Notes: generated from the sequence alone by a model not told the origin. A DNA stretch of 64,000 nt from an uncultured Roseburia sp. (GCA_947642555.1 CANRSX010000023.1:1-64000); one strand, 5' to 3'. Positions 39,039 to 49,607 are shown, numbered from the stretch's first letter. A program made the numbers and translations.

Positions 39039-40574
39039 ATGAAACTGAAAAAGTTACTTGGCGGTTTACTTGCCGCATCCATGGTACTCTCTCTTGCGGC
39101 CTGCGGCGGCGGGGACGGTGACAGCCAGACCGGCGGAAATGCGGGAGGCAGCACGGGCGGCGCGGTGTCCGGTACGGAGGCAGGCGGCAGCGCCGGTGGC
39201 GCGGCGGCGAACGGCGAGATGCCGGTAGTGAAGGCGGCTCTTCCGGGGGTGCTGGACATGACGGACTATCCGCTGGTGCAGGAGGAGATGAACAAGATCC
39301 TCGGCGAAAAGTACGGGATTCAGGTGGAGTTCACCTTTATCGGGATGGGTTCCTGGCAGCAGCAGACCAACCTGCTCTTAACCGGTAGCGATGTGGACAT
39401 GATCGCATACTTCCAGCTCCCGTTAAATACGTTCGTCTCAAACGGACAGTGTACGAACCTGGACGACTATGTGGCGAACGCCAGCGACGAGTTCAAGGCG
39501 CTGTTTACGGAAGAGCAGATGAACGGCTGTAAGATCAACGGCGTACAGTACGCGATCCCGAACCTTCGTAATTATGGAAACGATTTTATTATGCTCTGCG
39601 ACGAGGCGAAGCTGACGGAGCTGGGCTATAAGGCGGAAGACATTAAGACGATGGATGACGCTGAGGAGGTATTATACGCGGCGCATGAAAAATACCCGGA
39701 CATCTACACCGTGGTTCCGCAGTCAAACGCAACGTTTGTAAACGGCTGGACCTGGGACGGGCTGGGCGACCAGAATTACATTGGCGTGATCGGTAACTGC
39801 GGACAGGACACGACGGTGACGGATATTTTCGAGAATCCGGATTTTATTGAGTTCTGTACACGCACCCACAAGTGGTTTGAGGACGGCCTGATGATGGGCG
39901 ACGCCTTAAGCAACCAGGAGACGGGAAATGTACAGGTTCAGAACGGCGCGGCGTTTGCATACTTCGCGAACAGCTCCAACGCGGCTCCGCCTGCCGGACT
40001 GACGAAGAGCGTGATCGTCAGCAACTGGACGGACAGCACGAATATCTCCGCCCTGACCTATGGCATCAACCCGCTGTCCACTCAGCCGGATGCGGCCTGG
40101 ACGCTGCTTGAGGCTCTGTATACGGATACGGATCTGATGACCCTGTTAATCGACGGGATCGAGGGAACCCACTATGTGATGAACGACGACGGTTCCTGCT
40201 CCTATCCGGAGGGTGTGACATCTTCCAGCAGTACCTATGGCAACGCGACCTGCTACTGGGCAATGCCCTACGCGGTAGGCGTACCGCCCATCACGGATCT
40301 CGGATCCCCGACCTTCTTTGACGATCTGGTAGAGTTCAACAACGCGTCAAAGGTGTCGAAGGGCGCAGGCTTTGTGCTTGACACGGATGCCATGGGCATC
40401 ACGGATGAGTATGCGGCGTGCTTAAGCGTAAAGGATAAGTATTACAACGGTCTGATGAACGGTATCTTAGATCCGGAGACCGTGATGGCGCAGGCGCATC
40501 AGGAGATGGTGGACTCCGGGATCGAGAAGATCTGCGAGGCAAAACAGGCGGCGCTGGACGAATTATTAAAATAA
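39039..40574 (+). CDS. Extracellular solute-binding lipoprotein of LplA-type carbohydrate ABC transporter
   Basis: Lipobox SLAACGG; start MKLKKLLGG at 39039 with ggagg RBS. Confidence 0.92.
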   Translation: MKLKKLLGGLLAASMVLSLAACGGGDGDSQTGGNAGGSTGGAVSGTEAGGSAGGAAANGEMPVVKAALPGVLDMTDYPLVQEEMNKILGEKYGIQVEFTFIGMGSWQQQTNLLLTGSDVDMIAYFQLPLNTFVSNGQCTNLDDYVANASDEFKALFTEEQMNGCKINGVQYAIPNLRNYGNDFIMLCDEAKLTELGYKAEDIKTMDDAEEVLYAAHEKYPDIYTVVPQSNATFVNGWTWDGLGDQNYIGVIGNCGQDTTVTDIFENPDFIEFCTRTHKWFEDGLMMGDALSNQETGNVQVQNGAAFAYFANSSNAAPPAGLTKSVIVSNWTDSTNISALTYGINPLSTQPDAAWTLLEALYTDTDLMTLLIDGIEGTHYVMNDDGSCSYPEGVTSSSSTYGNATCYWAMPYAVGVPPITDLGSPTFFDDLVEFNNASKVSKGAGFVLDTDAMGITDEYAACLSVKDKYYNGLMNGILDPETVMAQAHQEMVDSGIEKICEAKQAALDELLK

Positions 40575-40632
40575 ACACGCAAAACGACGGATGACGCATT
40601 GCGCGTGATATCCAGAACACAGAGGGTGGCCG

Positions 40633-41613
40633 GTGCAGAAATCAGTATTTTGGCGGATGCGCCGGCTGCTTTCAGGAAGGGGAGTAAGGGTCGTGAAGAA
40701 AAAGAGTATTAGAAATCTGAAAATGAAGCTCGCACTGTTCTCCATGATGATTCCGGGCGCCATTTATCTGATTATCAACAATTATATTCCGATGTTCGGT
40801 CTGCAGATCGCGTTTAAAAAATACGATTACAGCAAGGGGATGTGGAAGAGCCCCTGGACCGGGTTATCCAATTTTACATACCTGTTTAAGACAAAGGACG
40901 CGTTTAACATGACGCGCAACACCCTGCTGTACAATCTGGCCTTTATCATTTTAGGGACCGTTTTTGCGGTGGCCATCGCGATCATGTTAAACGAGCTTCG
41001 GAGCGCGAAGGCCAAAAAGCTTTATCAGGTGCTGTTTTTAATCCCGTACCTGATCTCCATGGTTGTCGTCAGCTATATCGTGTTTGCCTTCTTAAGCTAC
41101 GACAACGGCTTTATCAACAACAGTATCCTGCTTCCCCTGGGGGCGAAGGGGATCAACTGGTACACCGAGCCGAAGTACTGGCCGTTTATCCTGGTGCTGG
41201 TACATCTCTGGAAGGGCTTCGGTTACAGCAGTATCATCTATTTCGCCACGGTCATCGGCATCGATTCCGCGCTCTACGAGGCGGCGGTGATCGACGGCGC
41301 GAATTCCTGGCAGAGAATCTGGCATGTGACGCTGCCGGGGCTTAAGACGACGATTATCACGATGACGCTTCTGTCCGTGGGGCGGATCTTTTACTCGGAC
41401 TTCGGACTGTTCTATCAGGTGCCGCAGAATTCCGGTATGCTGGCCAACGTGACGCAGACCATCGACGTGTATGTATACAAGGGACTGACCCAGTTAAACG
41501 ATGTGGGACGTTCCTCGGCCGCAGGCTTCTACCAGTCCATCGTCGGGTTCTTAATGGTGCTTCTGGCAAACTTTATTGTGCGTAAGATCGATGAAGAGAG
41601 CGCACTGTTCTAA
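40633..41613 (+). CDS. Carbohydrate ABC transporter permease (LplB-like)
   Basis: EAAVIDGANSWQRIWHVTLPGL EAA loop; exact start uncertain. Confidence 0.93.
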   Translation: MQKSVFWRMRRLLSGRGVRVVKKKSIRNLKMKLALFSMMIPGAIYLIINNYIPMFGLQIAFKKYDYSKGMWKSPWTGLSNFTYLFKTKDAFNMTRNTLLYNLAFIILGTVFAVAIAIMLNELRSAKAKKLYQVLFLIPYLISMVVVSYIVFAFLSYDNGFINNSILLPLGAKGINWYTEPKYWPFILVLVHLWKGFGYSSIIYFATVIGIDSALYEAAVIDGANSWQRIWHVTLPGLKTTIITMTLLSVGRIFYSDFGLFYQVPQNSGMLANVTQTIDVYVYKGLTQLNDVGRSSAAGFYQSIVGFLMVLLANFIVRKIDEESALF

Positions 41614-41638
41614 GAAAAAAGAAAGGAGATAAAGCCGT

Positions 41639-42535
41639 ATGGAATCAATGGTTTCTCATAATAAAATCGGGCAGGCCATCATGCATATCATCTGTATCCT
41701 GCTGTGTGTCGCCTGTATCGCTCCTTTTGTGCTGCTGATCACTTCATCGCTGACGGAGGAGGCGACGCTGGTGCGGAACGGTTATTCGTTCCTGCCGGAG
41801 ACCTGGAGCCTGGAATCGTATCTGTATATCGCAAGGAAGGGAGCGACGATCTTCCGCGCTTACGGGATCACCGTGCTGGTGACGTTTATCGGTACGTCGG
41901 TCAGTCTTCTGATGACCATCATGTTCGCGTACCCGCTCTCGAGAAAAGAGCTGCCGGCCCGCTATCCGTTATCCTTCTTCGTGTTCTTCACGATGCTTTT
42001 TAACGGCGGACTGATCCCGACCTACATGATGTACACGAATACGTTTCATATCAATAATACGATTTTTGCCCTGCTGATCCCGGGCCTTCTGATGAATGCG
42101 TTTTACGTCATTATGATGCGCTCCTTCTTCACGGCAAATATCCCGGATTCCCTGATCGAGGCCGCGAGAATCGACGGGGCGGGAGAGTATCTGATTCTGT
42201 TTAAGGTTGTAGTTCCGCTGTCGGTCCCGATGATCGCGACCCTGGCGCTGATGGTGGGCTTAGGCTACTGGAACGACTGGCTCAACGGTCTTTATTACCT
42301 GACCGAGCCGAAGCTGTTCAGCATCCAGAACGTGTTGAATAAGATGGTGACGGACGTGCAGTTTTTACAGACAAACGCCAGCAGTGTGGCGGCAACCCTG
42401 GATACCTCGAAGCTCCCGAGCGTCGGAATCCGTATGGCGATCGCCGTCATCGGCGCGATCCCGATCCTGCTCGTGTACCCGTTCTTCCAGAAATACTTTG
42501 TCAAAGGTATCGTGGTCGGCGGTGTGAAGGGCTGA
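41639..42535 (+). CDS. Carbohydrate ABC transporter permease (LplC/YtcP-like)
   Basis: EAARIDGAGEYLILFKVVVPLSVP EAA loop; C-term KYFVKGIVVGGVKG. Confidence 0.94.
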   Translation: MESMVSHNKIGQAIMHIICILLCVACIAPFVLLITSSLTEEATLVRNGYSFLPETWSLESYLYIARKGATIFRAYGITVLVTFIGTSVSLLMTIMFAYPLSRKELPARYPLSFFVFFTMLFNGGLIPTYMMYTNTFHINNTIFALLIPGLLMNAFYVIMMRSFFTANIPDSLIEAARIDGAGEYLILFKVVVPLSVPMIATLALMVGLGYWNDWLNGLYYLTEPKLFSIQNVLNKMVTDVQFLQTNASSVAATLDTSKLPSVGIRMAIAVIGAIPILLVYPFFQKYFVKGIVVGGVKG

Positions 42536-42549
42536 TGCGGACCGGTTCA

Positions 42550-42619
42550 TAAGAAAAGAAGACGGCAGAGGGAGACAACTTTCTTACGAAGTGTCTCCCT
42601 CTGCCGTCTTCTTTTCTTA
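42550..42619. terminator. 28-bp perfect inverted repeat with 14-nt loop
   Basis: taagaaaagaagacggcagagggagaca (42550-42577) / reverse complement at 42592-42619, between convergent genes. Confidence 0.8.
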
Positions 42620-42857
42620 CTCTTTTATAATATCCAGCTCTGTGAGACTGATTCCTGATGCAGTGAGAATGACTTTCAGTGCCGTATAACGCCGTTTCAT
42701 CTTCTGGTACGCTTCGGATTTCTTTGATCTCATCGATATCTGTCAGGTTTACACCGGAAACATTGAGAAATGTCTTTAAAAAGAGATAATCTTTCTTCAG
42801 GCTTTCGTATGTTTTCGTCGCACCCTCTTCTTTTGCGATCAGCATATGTCTCTGCAT
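42617..42857 (-). pseudogene. Small gene of two tandem ~32-aa modules, interrupted by a frameshift
   Basis: Frame A YESLKKDYLFLKTFLNVSGVNLTDIDEIKEI; other frame AYQKMKRRYTALKVILTASGISLTELDIIKE* ending at 42617. Confidence 0.6.
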
Positions 42858-43036
42858 TTATTATAGCAATCAATGGCAGAGGTGTAAAGCCTTTCTGAAC
42901 GATTACACAGAATGCAAAAGTCAACAATCTGAAAGTTCATGTCAAGATCTTTAATAGCAAAATCCACAAAAAAAGGTAAAATAACAGTATCGGAATTGTA
43001 ACAAATAAATTTTTACGGAGAGAAAGGGGATTATTT

Positions 43037-44683
43037 ATGAGAAAGAATATGGTGCGGCCCTTAAAGAGGCTGGCAGCGGCGGGAATGACGGCGGCGATGC
43101 TGTTTTCACTGGCAGCCTGCGGCGGTGGCGGAGACGATGCGGGACAGACGTCCGGCGGTGCGTCCGGCGGAACGGCCCCGGCAGGGACAGAGGCGCAGGG
43201 AGCGGCGGACCAGGGAGGCGGCAGTGATGACGGCGGTGCGGCTCCTGTGGCGGACGGCGAGACCTATAATGTCGTGCTGGAATGGCTGAGCATCGGGAAT
43301 ACGCCGTCGGAGGAAAATATTCAGAAGATTGAGGCCGCGATCAACGAGATCACGGTGCCGGAGATCGGGTGCACGGTTACCTTATATCCGGTGGAGCTGG
43401 GAAGCCTGTCAAACGATACGGCGCTTGCGGTATCCACGGGCGAGAAGATCGATCTTGTCTGCTCGGTCGGAACCGGTGTGGGTCCTCTGGTAGACCAGGG
43501 GCTGATCGTTCCGCTGGATGAATATCTGGAAAGCTCCGGACAAAATATGAAAAACTGTCTCGGCGACGCGCTGACCGGCGGATATTATAAGGGAGAGCTC
43601 TACGGCGTGCCGAACGCGTATGTGCAGAGCGAGAGCTACGGTTTTAACGCGCGCACCGATCTGCTGGAGAAATACGACATTGAGATCGACCCGGATAAGA
43701 TGTATACGCTCGATGATCTGACCGAGATCTTTGCGGTCATCAAGGAGGGCGAGGGCGACGGCTTCTACTGCGTGGCGGGAAATACTTCCACATCGGATAT
43801 TTTTACCACATATTACGGGGTTGTGGATAAGCTGGGCGCGACGACGGCATCCGGCGGGCTTCTCCTGGCGGATAACTGGGATAACACGACGATTGAGAAT
43901 ATTTACGCAAGCGAGCAGTACCGTCATTATGCGGAAGTGATGTATGACTGGGCGCAGAAAGGGTATATCCCCAGCGACGCGGCTTCCAACACGGATACCG
44001 ATACATCGCAGCTGCAGTCCGGCAACTTCCTCGGACGTATTGCGTGGACGACGCCGAACTCCTCCCCGAACTTTAAGGCGCAGACGGGAATCGACATGAC
44101 TGACATCGAGATGACCCCGCCCTACAAGGCGACGGACCGTTATCAGAATATCCTCTGGAGCGTCCCGGTGACCAGCGAGAACCCGGAAAAGGCGTTCCAG
44201 TTCCTGGATCTGCTTTACGGTGATAATGATCTTGACTCCATGCTGATGTTCGGGCTTGAGGGTGAGACATGGGAGCTTGTGGAGGACGACGGCAACGGTA
44301 ACCGCGTGGTAAAATTCGTGGATGGCGTGGATGCGACCACCGCACCGTTCTACTGCATGGCGGGCGTTTACGGCGACCGGTTAAGCTGGCCGATGTGGGA
44401 GCCGATGGATATCGGTATGAATGATATGATGCGGGAGTTCAACGACAGTGTGGAGTATGTCTCACCGGCTCTGGGCTACAGCTTTGAGATTACGGATGAG
44501 GTTTCCTCCAAATACTCGGCAGTCACTTCTGTCATTGCCCAGTATACGCCGATCATCTCGGCGGGCGCCGTGGATCCGGAGCAGTCCTTAGCAGAGTTTA
44601 ACAAAGCGTTGCAGGATGCGGGAATCGACGATATCATCGCGGAGAACCAGAGACAGCTGGACGAGTGGCTGGCGCAGCAGTAA
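43037..44683 (+). CDS. Extracellular solute-binding lipoprotein of LplA-type carbohydrate ABC transporter
   Basis: Lipobox SLAACGG; RBS gagagaaagggg; followed by permeases. Confidence 0.93.
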   Translation: MRKNMVRPLKRLAAAGMTAAMLFSLAACGGGGDDAGQTSGGASGGTAPAGTEAQGAADQGGGSDDGGAAPVADGETYNVVLEWLSIGNTPSEENIQKIEAAINEITVPEIGCTVTLYPVELGSLSNDTALAVSTGEKIDLVCSVGTGVGPLVDQGLIVPLDEYLESSGQNMKNCLGDALTGGYYKGELYGVPNAYVQSESYGFNARTDLLEKYDIEIDPDKMYTLDDLTEIFAVIKEGEGDGFYCVAGNTSTSDIFTTYYGVVDKLGATTASGGLLLADNWDNTTIENIYASEQYRHYAEVMYDWAQKGYIPSDAASNTDTDTSQLQSGNFLGRIAWTTPNSSPNFKAQTGIDMTDIEMTPPYKATDRYQNILWSVPVTSENPEKAFQFLDLLYGDNDLDSMLMFGLEGETWELVEDDGNGNRVVKFVDGVDATTAPFYCMAGVYGDRLSWPMWEPMDIGMNDMMREFNDSVEYVSPALGYSFEITDEVSSKYSAVTSVIAQYTPIISAGAVDPEQSLAEFNKALQDAGIDDIIAENQRQLDEWLAQQ

Positions 44684-44775
44684 GCGCAGTCAGACGCAGA
44701 ACGGGAAACTGACATCAGACGGGGACGCGGAAAAAAACGCGTCCCTTTCTGCGAGGAGGGAGGCTATCAGAATTC

Positions 44776-45702
44776 ATGAGCAAGACGAAAAAACATAGGG
44801 TGCGCTGGAAACAGGTGCTGCCGATCTATCTGCTGGCGCTGCCGGGCATCATCTATATGATCTGCAACAACTATTTCCCGATGTTCGGCATTGTGATCGC
44901 GTTTAAAAAGCTGAATTTCGGAAAAGGGATTTTCGCCAGCGACTGGTGCGGCCTGCAGAATTTTGAATTCCTGTTTCAGAGCAGCACAGCATTTAATATC
45001 ATACGCAACACCATTCTTTACAATGTGGTTTTTATACTTCTCGGAAATATCGTGGCCATCGCCTGTGCGGTTTTCTTAAACGAGGTCCGCAATAAGGTGG
45101 CGTCGAGGCTGTATCAGAGCCTGATTTTACTGCCGTATCTGATGAGCTGGGTTGTGGTGAGCTACTTAGGATACGCATTTCTCTCGGCGGATACCGGAAT
45201 GATCAACAACTCGATCTTAAAAATGTTCGGACTGGATCCGGTCAACTGGTATAATACGCCGAAATACTGGCCGTTTATTCTCACATTTGTAAACCTGTGG
45301 AAGGGTACCGGCTACAGCATGATCATCTATTTTTCCAGTATCGTGGGGATCAGCAGCGACTACTATGAGGCGGCCCGGATTGACGGCGCCACGAAATGGC
45401 AGCAGATTAAGAATATCACGCTTCCGCTGTTAAAACCGACCATGATCACTCTGTTAATCCTTTCGGTCGGCCGGATTTTTAACTCGGACTTCGGACTCTT
45501 TTATCAGATGACGCGCAATACCGGCACGCTCTATGATGTGACGCAGACCATCGATGTGTATGTATATAACGCGCTGATGAAGCGGAGCGATTACGGCATG
45601 TCGAGCGCGGCGAGCGTCTTCCAGAGTGTGGTAGGCTTTGCGATGGTGATGATTACAAATGCAGTCGTGCGCAAAAAGAGCAGCGAAAATGCGCTGTTTT
45701 AA
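44776..45702 (+). CDS. Carbohydrate ABC transporter permease (LplB-like)
   Basis: EAARIDGATKWQQIKNITLPLLKP EAA loop. Confidence 0.94.
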   Translation: MSKTKKHRVRWKQVLPIYLLALPGIIYMICNNYFPMFGIVIAFKKLNFGKGIFASDWCGLQNFEFLFQSSTAFNIIRNTILYNVVFILLGNIVAIACAVFLNEVRNKVASRLYQSLILLPYLMSWVVVSYLGYAFLSADTGMINNSILKMFGLDPVNWYNTPKYWPFILTFVNLWKGTGYSMIIYFSSIVGISSDYYEAARIDGATKWQQIKNITLPLLKPTMITLLILSVGRIFNSDFGLFYQMTRNTGTLYDVTQTIDVYVYNALMKRSDYGMSSAASVFQSVVGFAMVMITNAVVRKKSSENALF

Positions 45703-45717
45703 CGGGAGGTGGGAGAG

Positions 45718-46611
45718 ATGAAACAGAAAGACGGTTTGATATGGAGTATCGCTTCAAATGTGGTGATGGCGATTTTATCCCTGCTTGCGCTGCTGCCCTT
45801 TCTTCTGCTTGTGATGGCGTCCTTCACGGATAATCAGTGGGCAACGGCGAACGGGTTTTCCTTTTTTCCGGGGAAGTTCAGTACGGTCGCATATCAGTAC
45901 ATCTCGAATCAGTGGAGCACGATCGGCCGCGCATATCTGATGACGGTTGTAGTGACTGTGATCGGAACCGCTGCGAGCCTGTTTGTGACAGCCGGGTTTG
46001 CCTACGCGCTTGCCAGCGAGATTCTGCCGGGGCGGCGGGTCTTAAATTTCCTCTGCGTGTTCACGATGCTGTTTAACGGCGGCCTTGTGGCGAGCTATTA
46101 CTGCTGGGTATCGATCTTTCATGTGAAGGATACCCTTGGGGCGCTCATCCTGCCGGGACTTTTAATGAATGCGTTTAATGTCATCCTGGTGAAAAACTAT
46201 TTCCGCAACAGTGTGCCCGCTTCCCTGATCGAGGCCGCGCGCATCGACGGGGCGGGGGAGATCCGCATCTATGCGAAGATCGTCCTGCCGCTGTCCGTGC
46301 CGATCATCGCGACGATCGGGCTGATGACCGGTATCGCGTACTGGAACGACTGGACGAACGGTCTGTACTATCTGACCGAGCGGAACGGAAGGAATTTCTA
46401 CACGATCCAGCTGGTGTTAAACAGTATCAATGAGAATATCAATTTCTTAAGCGCAAACAGCAACATCGCGGCGCTCGGCAGTATGCAGCTGCCGTCCACG
46501 ACGATGCGTATGGCGATCGCGGTGGTGGGCATTCTGCCGGTCATCCTGGCGTACCCGTTTTTCCAGAAGTACTTTGTAAAGGGCATCACGCTGGGGGGCG
46601 TGAAGGAATAA
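45718..46611 (+). CDS. Carbohydrate ABC transporter permease (LplC/YtcP-like)
   Basis: EAARIDGAGEIRIYAKIVLPLSVP; start ATG 45718 preferred after gggaggtgggag. Confidence 0.93.
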   Translation: MKQKDGLIWSIASNVVMAILSLLALLPFLLLVMASFTDNQWATANGFSFFPGKFSTVAYQYISNQWSTIGRAYLMTVVVTVIGTAASLFVTAGFAYALASEILPGRRVLNFLCVFTMLFNGGLVASYYCWVSIFHVKDTLGALILPGLLMNAFNVILVKNYFRNSVPASLIEAARIDGAGEIRIYAKIVLPLSVPIIATIGLMTGIAYWNDWTNGLYYLTERNGRNFYTIQLVLNSINENINFLSANSNIAALGSMQLPSTTMRMAIAVVGILPVILAYPFFQKYFVKGITLGGVKE

Positions 46612-46668
46612 AAAAAGGGCTGTCACATCGCTGATTACCTAATCATTGATGCGACAGCCCCTTTTTTG
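46612..46668. terminator. Bidirectional intrinsic terminator
   Basis: aaaaaagggctgtcacatc ... gatgcgacagcccctttttt. Confidence 0.85.
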
Positions 46669-46681
46669 AAGTCAGTTTATT

Positions 46682-46819
46682 CTATTCTGATTTTTCCTTC
46701 CGTGCCATTTCCCTGACTTCCTGAATTGCGCGCCTGACTTCTTCCATATCCTTGCAGCCCTCAAATTTGTCAGCCACAAGATTCATAATAACCTCTAACT
46801 GTTTATCTGTCATAGTCAC
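46682..46819 (-). CDS. Small 45-aa protein (M/V)TMTDKQLEVIMNLVADKFEGCKDMEEVRRAIQEVREMARKEKSE
   Basis: GTG start after gaaagggggatgtc; homologous to 51528-51668; absent from ORF track. Confidence 0.65.
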   Translation of the reverse strand: MTMTDKQLEVIMNLVADKFEGCKDMEEVRRAIQEVREMARKEKSE

Positions 46820-46903
46820 GACATCCCCCTTTCTCATAGTCAGATGATCGGTCTGGATAAATATAGTATATTCTAAAATAAGAAGCAGCGCAATCGATTT
46901 TAA

Positions 46904-47731
46904 TCAGGACTTGTTTTTTTCGTGTTCCTCCCGGTACTGGGAAGGGGTCACGCCCCAGTATTTTTTAAAGGTCGAGGTAAAATAGGGATAGTTGTTGTAC
47001 CCGACCTCGAGCGCGATATTGCTGACGGTATTGCCGCCCTCTGTGAGCAGCTGGGCGGCAAGCTCCATGCGCTCGCGGATGATGTACTGGCTGATCGAGA
47101 TTCCTCTGGCCTTTTTGAAAAGGCGGCTTAAATAGCTTAAGCTTAAATAATTTTTCTCCGCGATCTCGTTGACCGAGAGCTCCGGCGACGAGATATGCTC
47201 TAAAATATAATGAACCGTATTGTCGATGATATCCTGCGGGGAGGAGGTGCCCACGCCCTCGGAGACGGAGGAGGCGTGCATCTCCACCCACTGCCTGCCG
47301 TAGCGCTGCAGACGGTCGCTCTTTAAGCGCTCGACGCGTTTTTCGATCACCCTCGCGACCGCGGTTCCGATGGCCTCGGCCGTGGCGGGGAAGAGGATAT
47401 AGTCGCGGCAGTTTAGGTGCATGGCGTCGTGGATGTAGTCAAAATTGGCGTGGCAGGTCAGGAAGATGCAGTCGCAGGGCAGCTGCTTTTCCTCCACCCA
47501 GCGCAGCAGCTCAATCCCGTTTTCTCCGGGCATCTCGATGTCGCACAGCAGGATATCGATTTCCGTGGAGGAGAGGCATTCTTTTGCCTGATCCGCGTCA
47601 AACGCGCGGTAAACGTCGGAAATACCGTATCTGCTCCAGTCTATTTTTTCGGTGAGAAACGTAACCGTAAGCTCCATGTCATTTACAACCAGTAAGGTCA
47701 TGTATGAATCCTCCTGCATCTGCTTATTCAT
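46904..47731 (-). CDS. YesN-type response regulator with AraC DNA-binding domain
   Basis: Receiver (DILLCDIEMPGENGIELL) and AraC C-terminus (ISQYIIRERMELAAQLLTEGGNTVSNIALEVGYNNYPYFTSTFKKYWGVTPSQYR). Confidence 0.94.
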   Translation of the reverse strand: MNKQMQEDSYMTLLVVNDMELTVTFLTEKIDWSRYGISDVYRAFDADQAKECLSSTEIDILLCDIEMPGENGIELLRWVEEKQLPCDCIFLTCHANFDYIHDAMHLNCRDYILFPATAEAIGTAVARVIEKRVERLKSDRLQRYGRQWVEMHASSVSEGVGTSSPQDIIDNTVHYILEHISSPELSVNEIAEKNYLSLSYLSRLFKKARGISISQYIIRERMELAAQLLTEGGNTVSNIALEVGYNNYPYFTSTFKKYWGVTPSQYREEHEKNKS

Positions 47732-49490
47732 GTTCGTGCGTGCTGTTGTCGGATGGCAGCAGTGGGATCCGGATCGTTACGGATGTCCCTTTTCCGGGAG
47801 CGGAAGTAATCTGCATGCCGGCTTTGCCGTGATAGATTTTTTCCAGGCGCTGCCAGGAATTGGAAAGCCCTACGTGAACGCGCCCGGTGTCCTGCACGGA
47901 CTCCCCGCGGTTGATGGCCGCGACGGTATCCGCGGGCATCCCGATCCCGTCGTCCGTGATGGTAAACACGGCCTGCCCGTCCCGTTTTTCCAGCTTTAGC
48001 ACAATGTGAAGATATGCGCCGCGCGTTAAGGCGTGCGACATGATATTTTCGATAAAATTGTGGATCAGAAGCGGCGGGACGCTGACGTCGTTTATATCCT
48101 CCGGAAAATCATAGGCGATCTCAAAGCTGTCCGGATGCTGCACCGAGGCGATTCCGATATAGCCGCGGATGATTTCCGCTTCCGCCGAAAACGGGGAGAG
48201 CTGGTGGATCCCCTGGTAAATATAGCGGAAATAGCTGGACAGATAGAGGATAAATCCGCCGAGCTTTTCATTTTCCCCCATCTGGCAGAGGGTAAAGAGA
48301 ATGCCGAAGGTATTCTGCAGAAAATGAGGGCGGATCGTCAGCTGAAGATTGTCGAGTTCCACCTGCTGTCTGGCAAGCTGCTGCTCGTAGTTTTCGATGG
48401 TGAGCGTGTGAATATTGTCCGCCATGCGGTTAAACGCCAGCATGATCTCATGAAATTCCTTTGCATAGAGAACCGTGTCCTGATCGGAAAGACGGAACGC
48501 CTGGTTGCCTTCCTTTAACTGATTTAACGCGTACTGGATGGCGCGCAGCGGCCGGAGCAGGAGTATGGCGAGCGTTAAGATCAGCAGCGGTATGACCAGC
48601 AGATAAACCAGGGCAATTGAAAACGAATAGCGCTGAAAAACAGACAGATCTTTTAACGCTTCCTGCGTCTCGATGCGCACGATGATGAAAAGGCCGGCTC
48701 TCTCCGACGCGGAGGTGACAGTCAGAAACGAATCCGTATCCGTGTGAACCGCCGCGGGCAGGGTGGAAAAGGTGACAACGGCGCTGTCATAATCAAGGCG
48801 TTTTGCAATCGCCTCCTTTGTGTCCGACAGCCGGATGAGGGAGCCGAAGTACAGTCCGTTCTGAGAACCGGAATGGATCAGATACGGTTCCCCGTCTATG
48901 TCAGTCAGATTCCAGCTGGCGGAGTATGTTTCTGTTATATTACTTCGAATGTAGTCCGAGATCGACTGCGTGTCCAGCGCGACGGAGAGCGTGGGTTTTA
49001 CGAGAAGAAAATCCTTCAGCTTCGGAGAATACAGAAAATAGAGATCCCCGCAGTTCTGCTGGCCGCAGTTTTCGATGAGCTCCTGTGCGAGGATATATTT
49101 GCTGAGCTTGTAATACTCGTCTCCCTCCTGCCTTCGCACCGTCTGAAAATTGTCGTTGTTCGACATGATATCGCTCATATAGGAAGAAGCGCGTTCGATG
49201 CGCATATCAATGTCGTTGACGTAGATGGAAGAAATACTGCCGAGCGTATATTCCGCCTGATTCAGCAGCGCATCCGACGAGCGCCGCGCAGAATCGATAA
49301 ACAGAATATTCAGCGGCAGAATCAGTATAATCAGGATCAGAACAATAATGAATGAAACGGAATACAGCCGGTGAGGGCGAAATTGTGTCTGGATTTTCAT
49401 ATATCTCATTCCTGCCTTCAGATGGATCATTTTTGTCTTCATTTTATCATATAATGTTCCGGCGTGTCCTGATTTCGTACAAATTGACAA
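47724..49490 (-). CDS. YesM-type sensor histidine kinase
   Basis: LQLTIRPHFLQNTFGILFTLCQM, DDGIGMPADTV; start possibly nearer 49400 (MKIQTQFRPHR). Confidence 0.92.
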   Translation of the reverse strand: MSICTKSGHAGTLYDKMKTKMIHLKAGMRYMKIQTQFRPHRLYSVSFIIVLILIILILPLNILFIDSARRSSDALLNQAEYTLGSISSIYVNDIDMRIERASSYMSDIMSNNDNFQTVRRQEGDEYYKLSKYILAQELIENCGQQNCGDLYFLYSPKLKDFLLVKPTLSVALDTQSISDYIRSNITETYSASWNLTDIDGEPYLIHSGSQNGLYFGSLIRLSDTKEAIAKRLDYDSAVVTFSTLPAAVHTDTDSFLTVTSASERAGLFIIVRIETQEALKDLSVFQRYSFSIALVYLLVIPLLILTLAILLLRPLRAIQYALNQLKEGNQAFRLSDQDTVLYAKEFHEIMLAFNRMADNIHTLTIENYEQQLARQQVELDNLQLTIRPHFLQNTFGILFTLCQMGENEKLGGFILYLSSYFRYIYQGIHQLSPFSAEAEIIRGYIGIASVQHPDSFEIAYDFPEDINDVSVPPLLIHNFIENIMSHALTRGAYLHIVLKLEKRDGQAVFTITDDGIGMPADTVAAINRGESVQDTGRVHVGLSNSWQRLEKIYHGKAGMQITSAPGKGTSVTIRIPLLPSDNSTHEHE

Positions 49491-49563
49491 AAAAATGAAA
49501 GCTTTGTATCAAAAAATGAAGGATAAAAACGGGATTGAACAGACAGGAAAAATCTGGTATAAT
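49488..49563 (+). promoter_or_regulatory. 21-bp-phased AAAAATGAA direct repeats upstream of promoter TTGAAC-17-TATAAT
   Basis: Repeats at 49488-49499 and 49510-49520; -35 49535-49540, -10 49558-49563. Confidence 0.55.
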
Positions 49564-49607
49564 ATATCAGGCTTTCATATTAAAATATAATACGGGAGAG
49601 AGACAAA

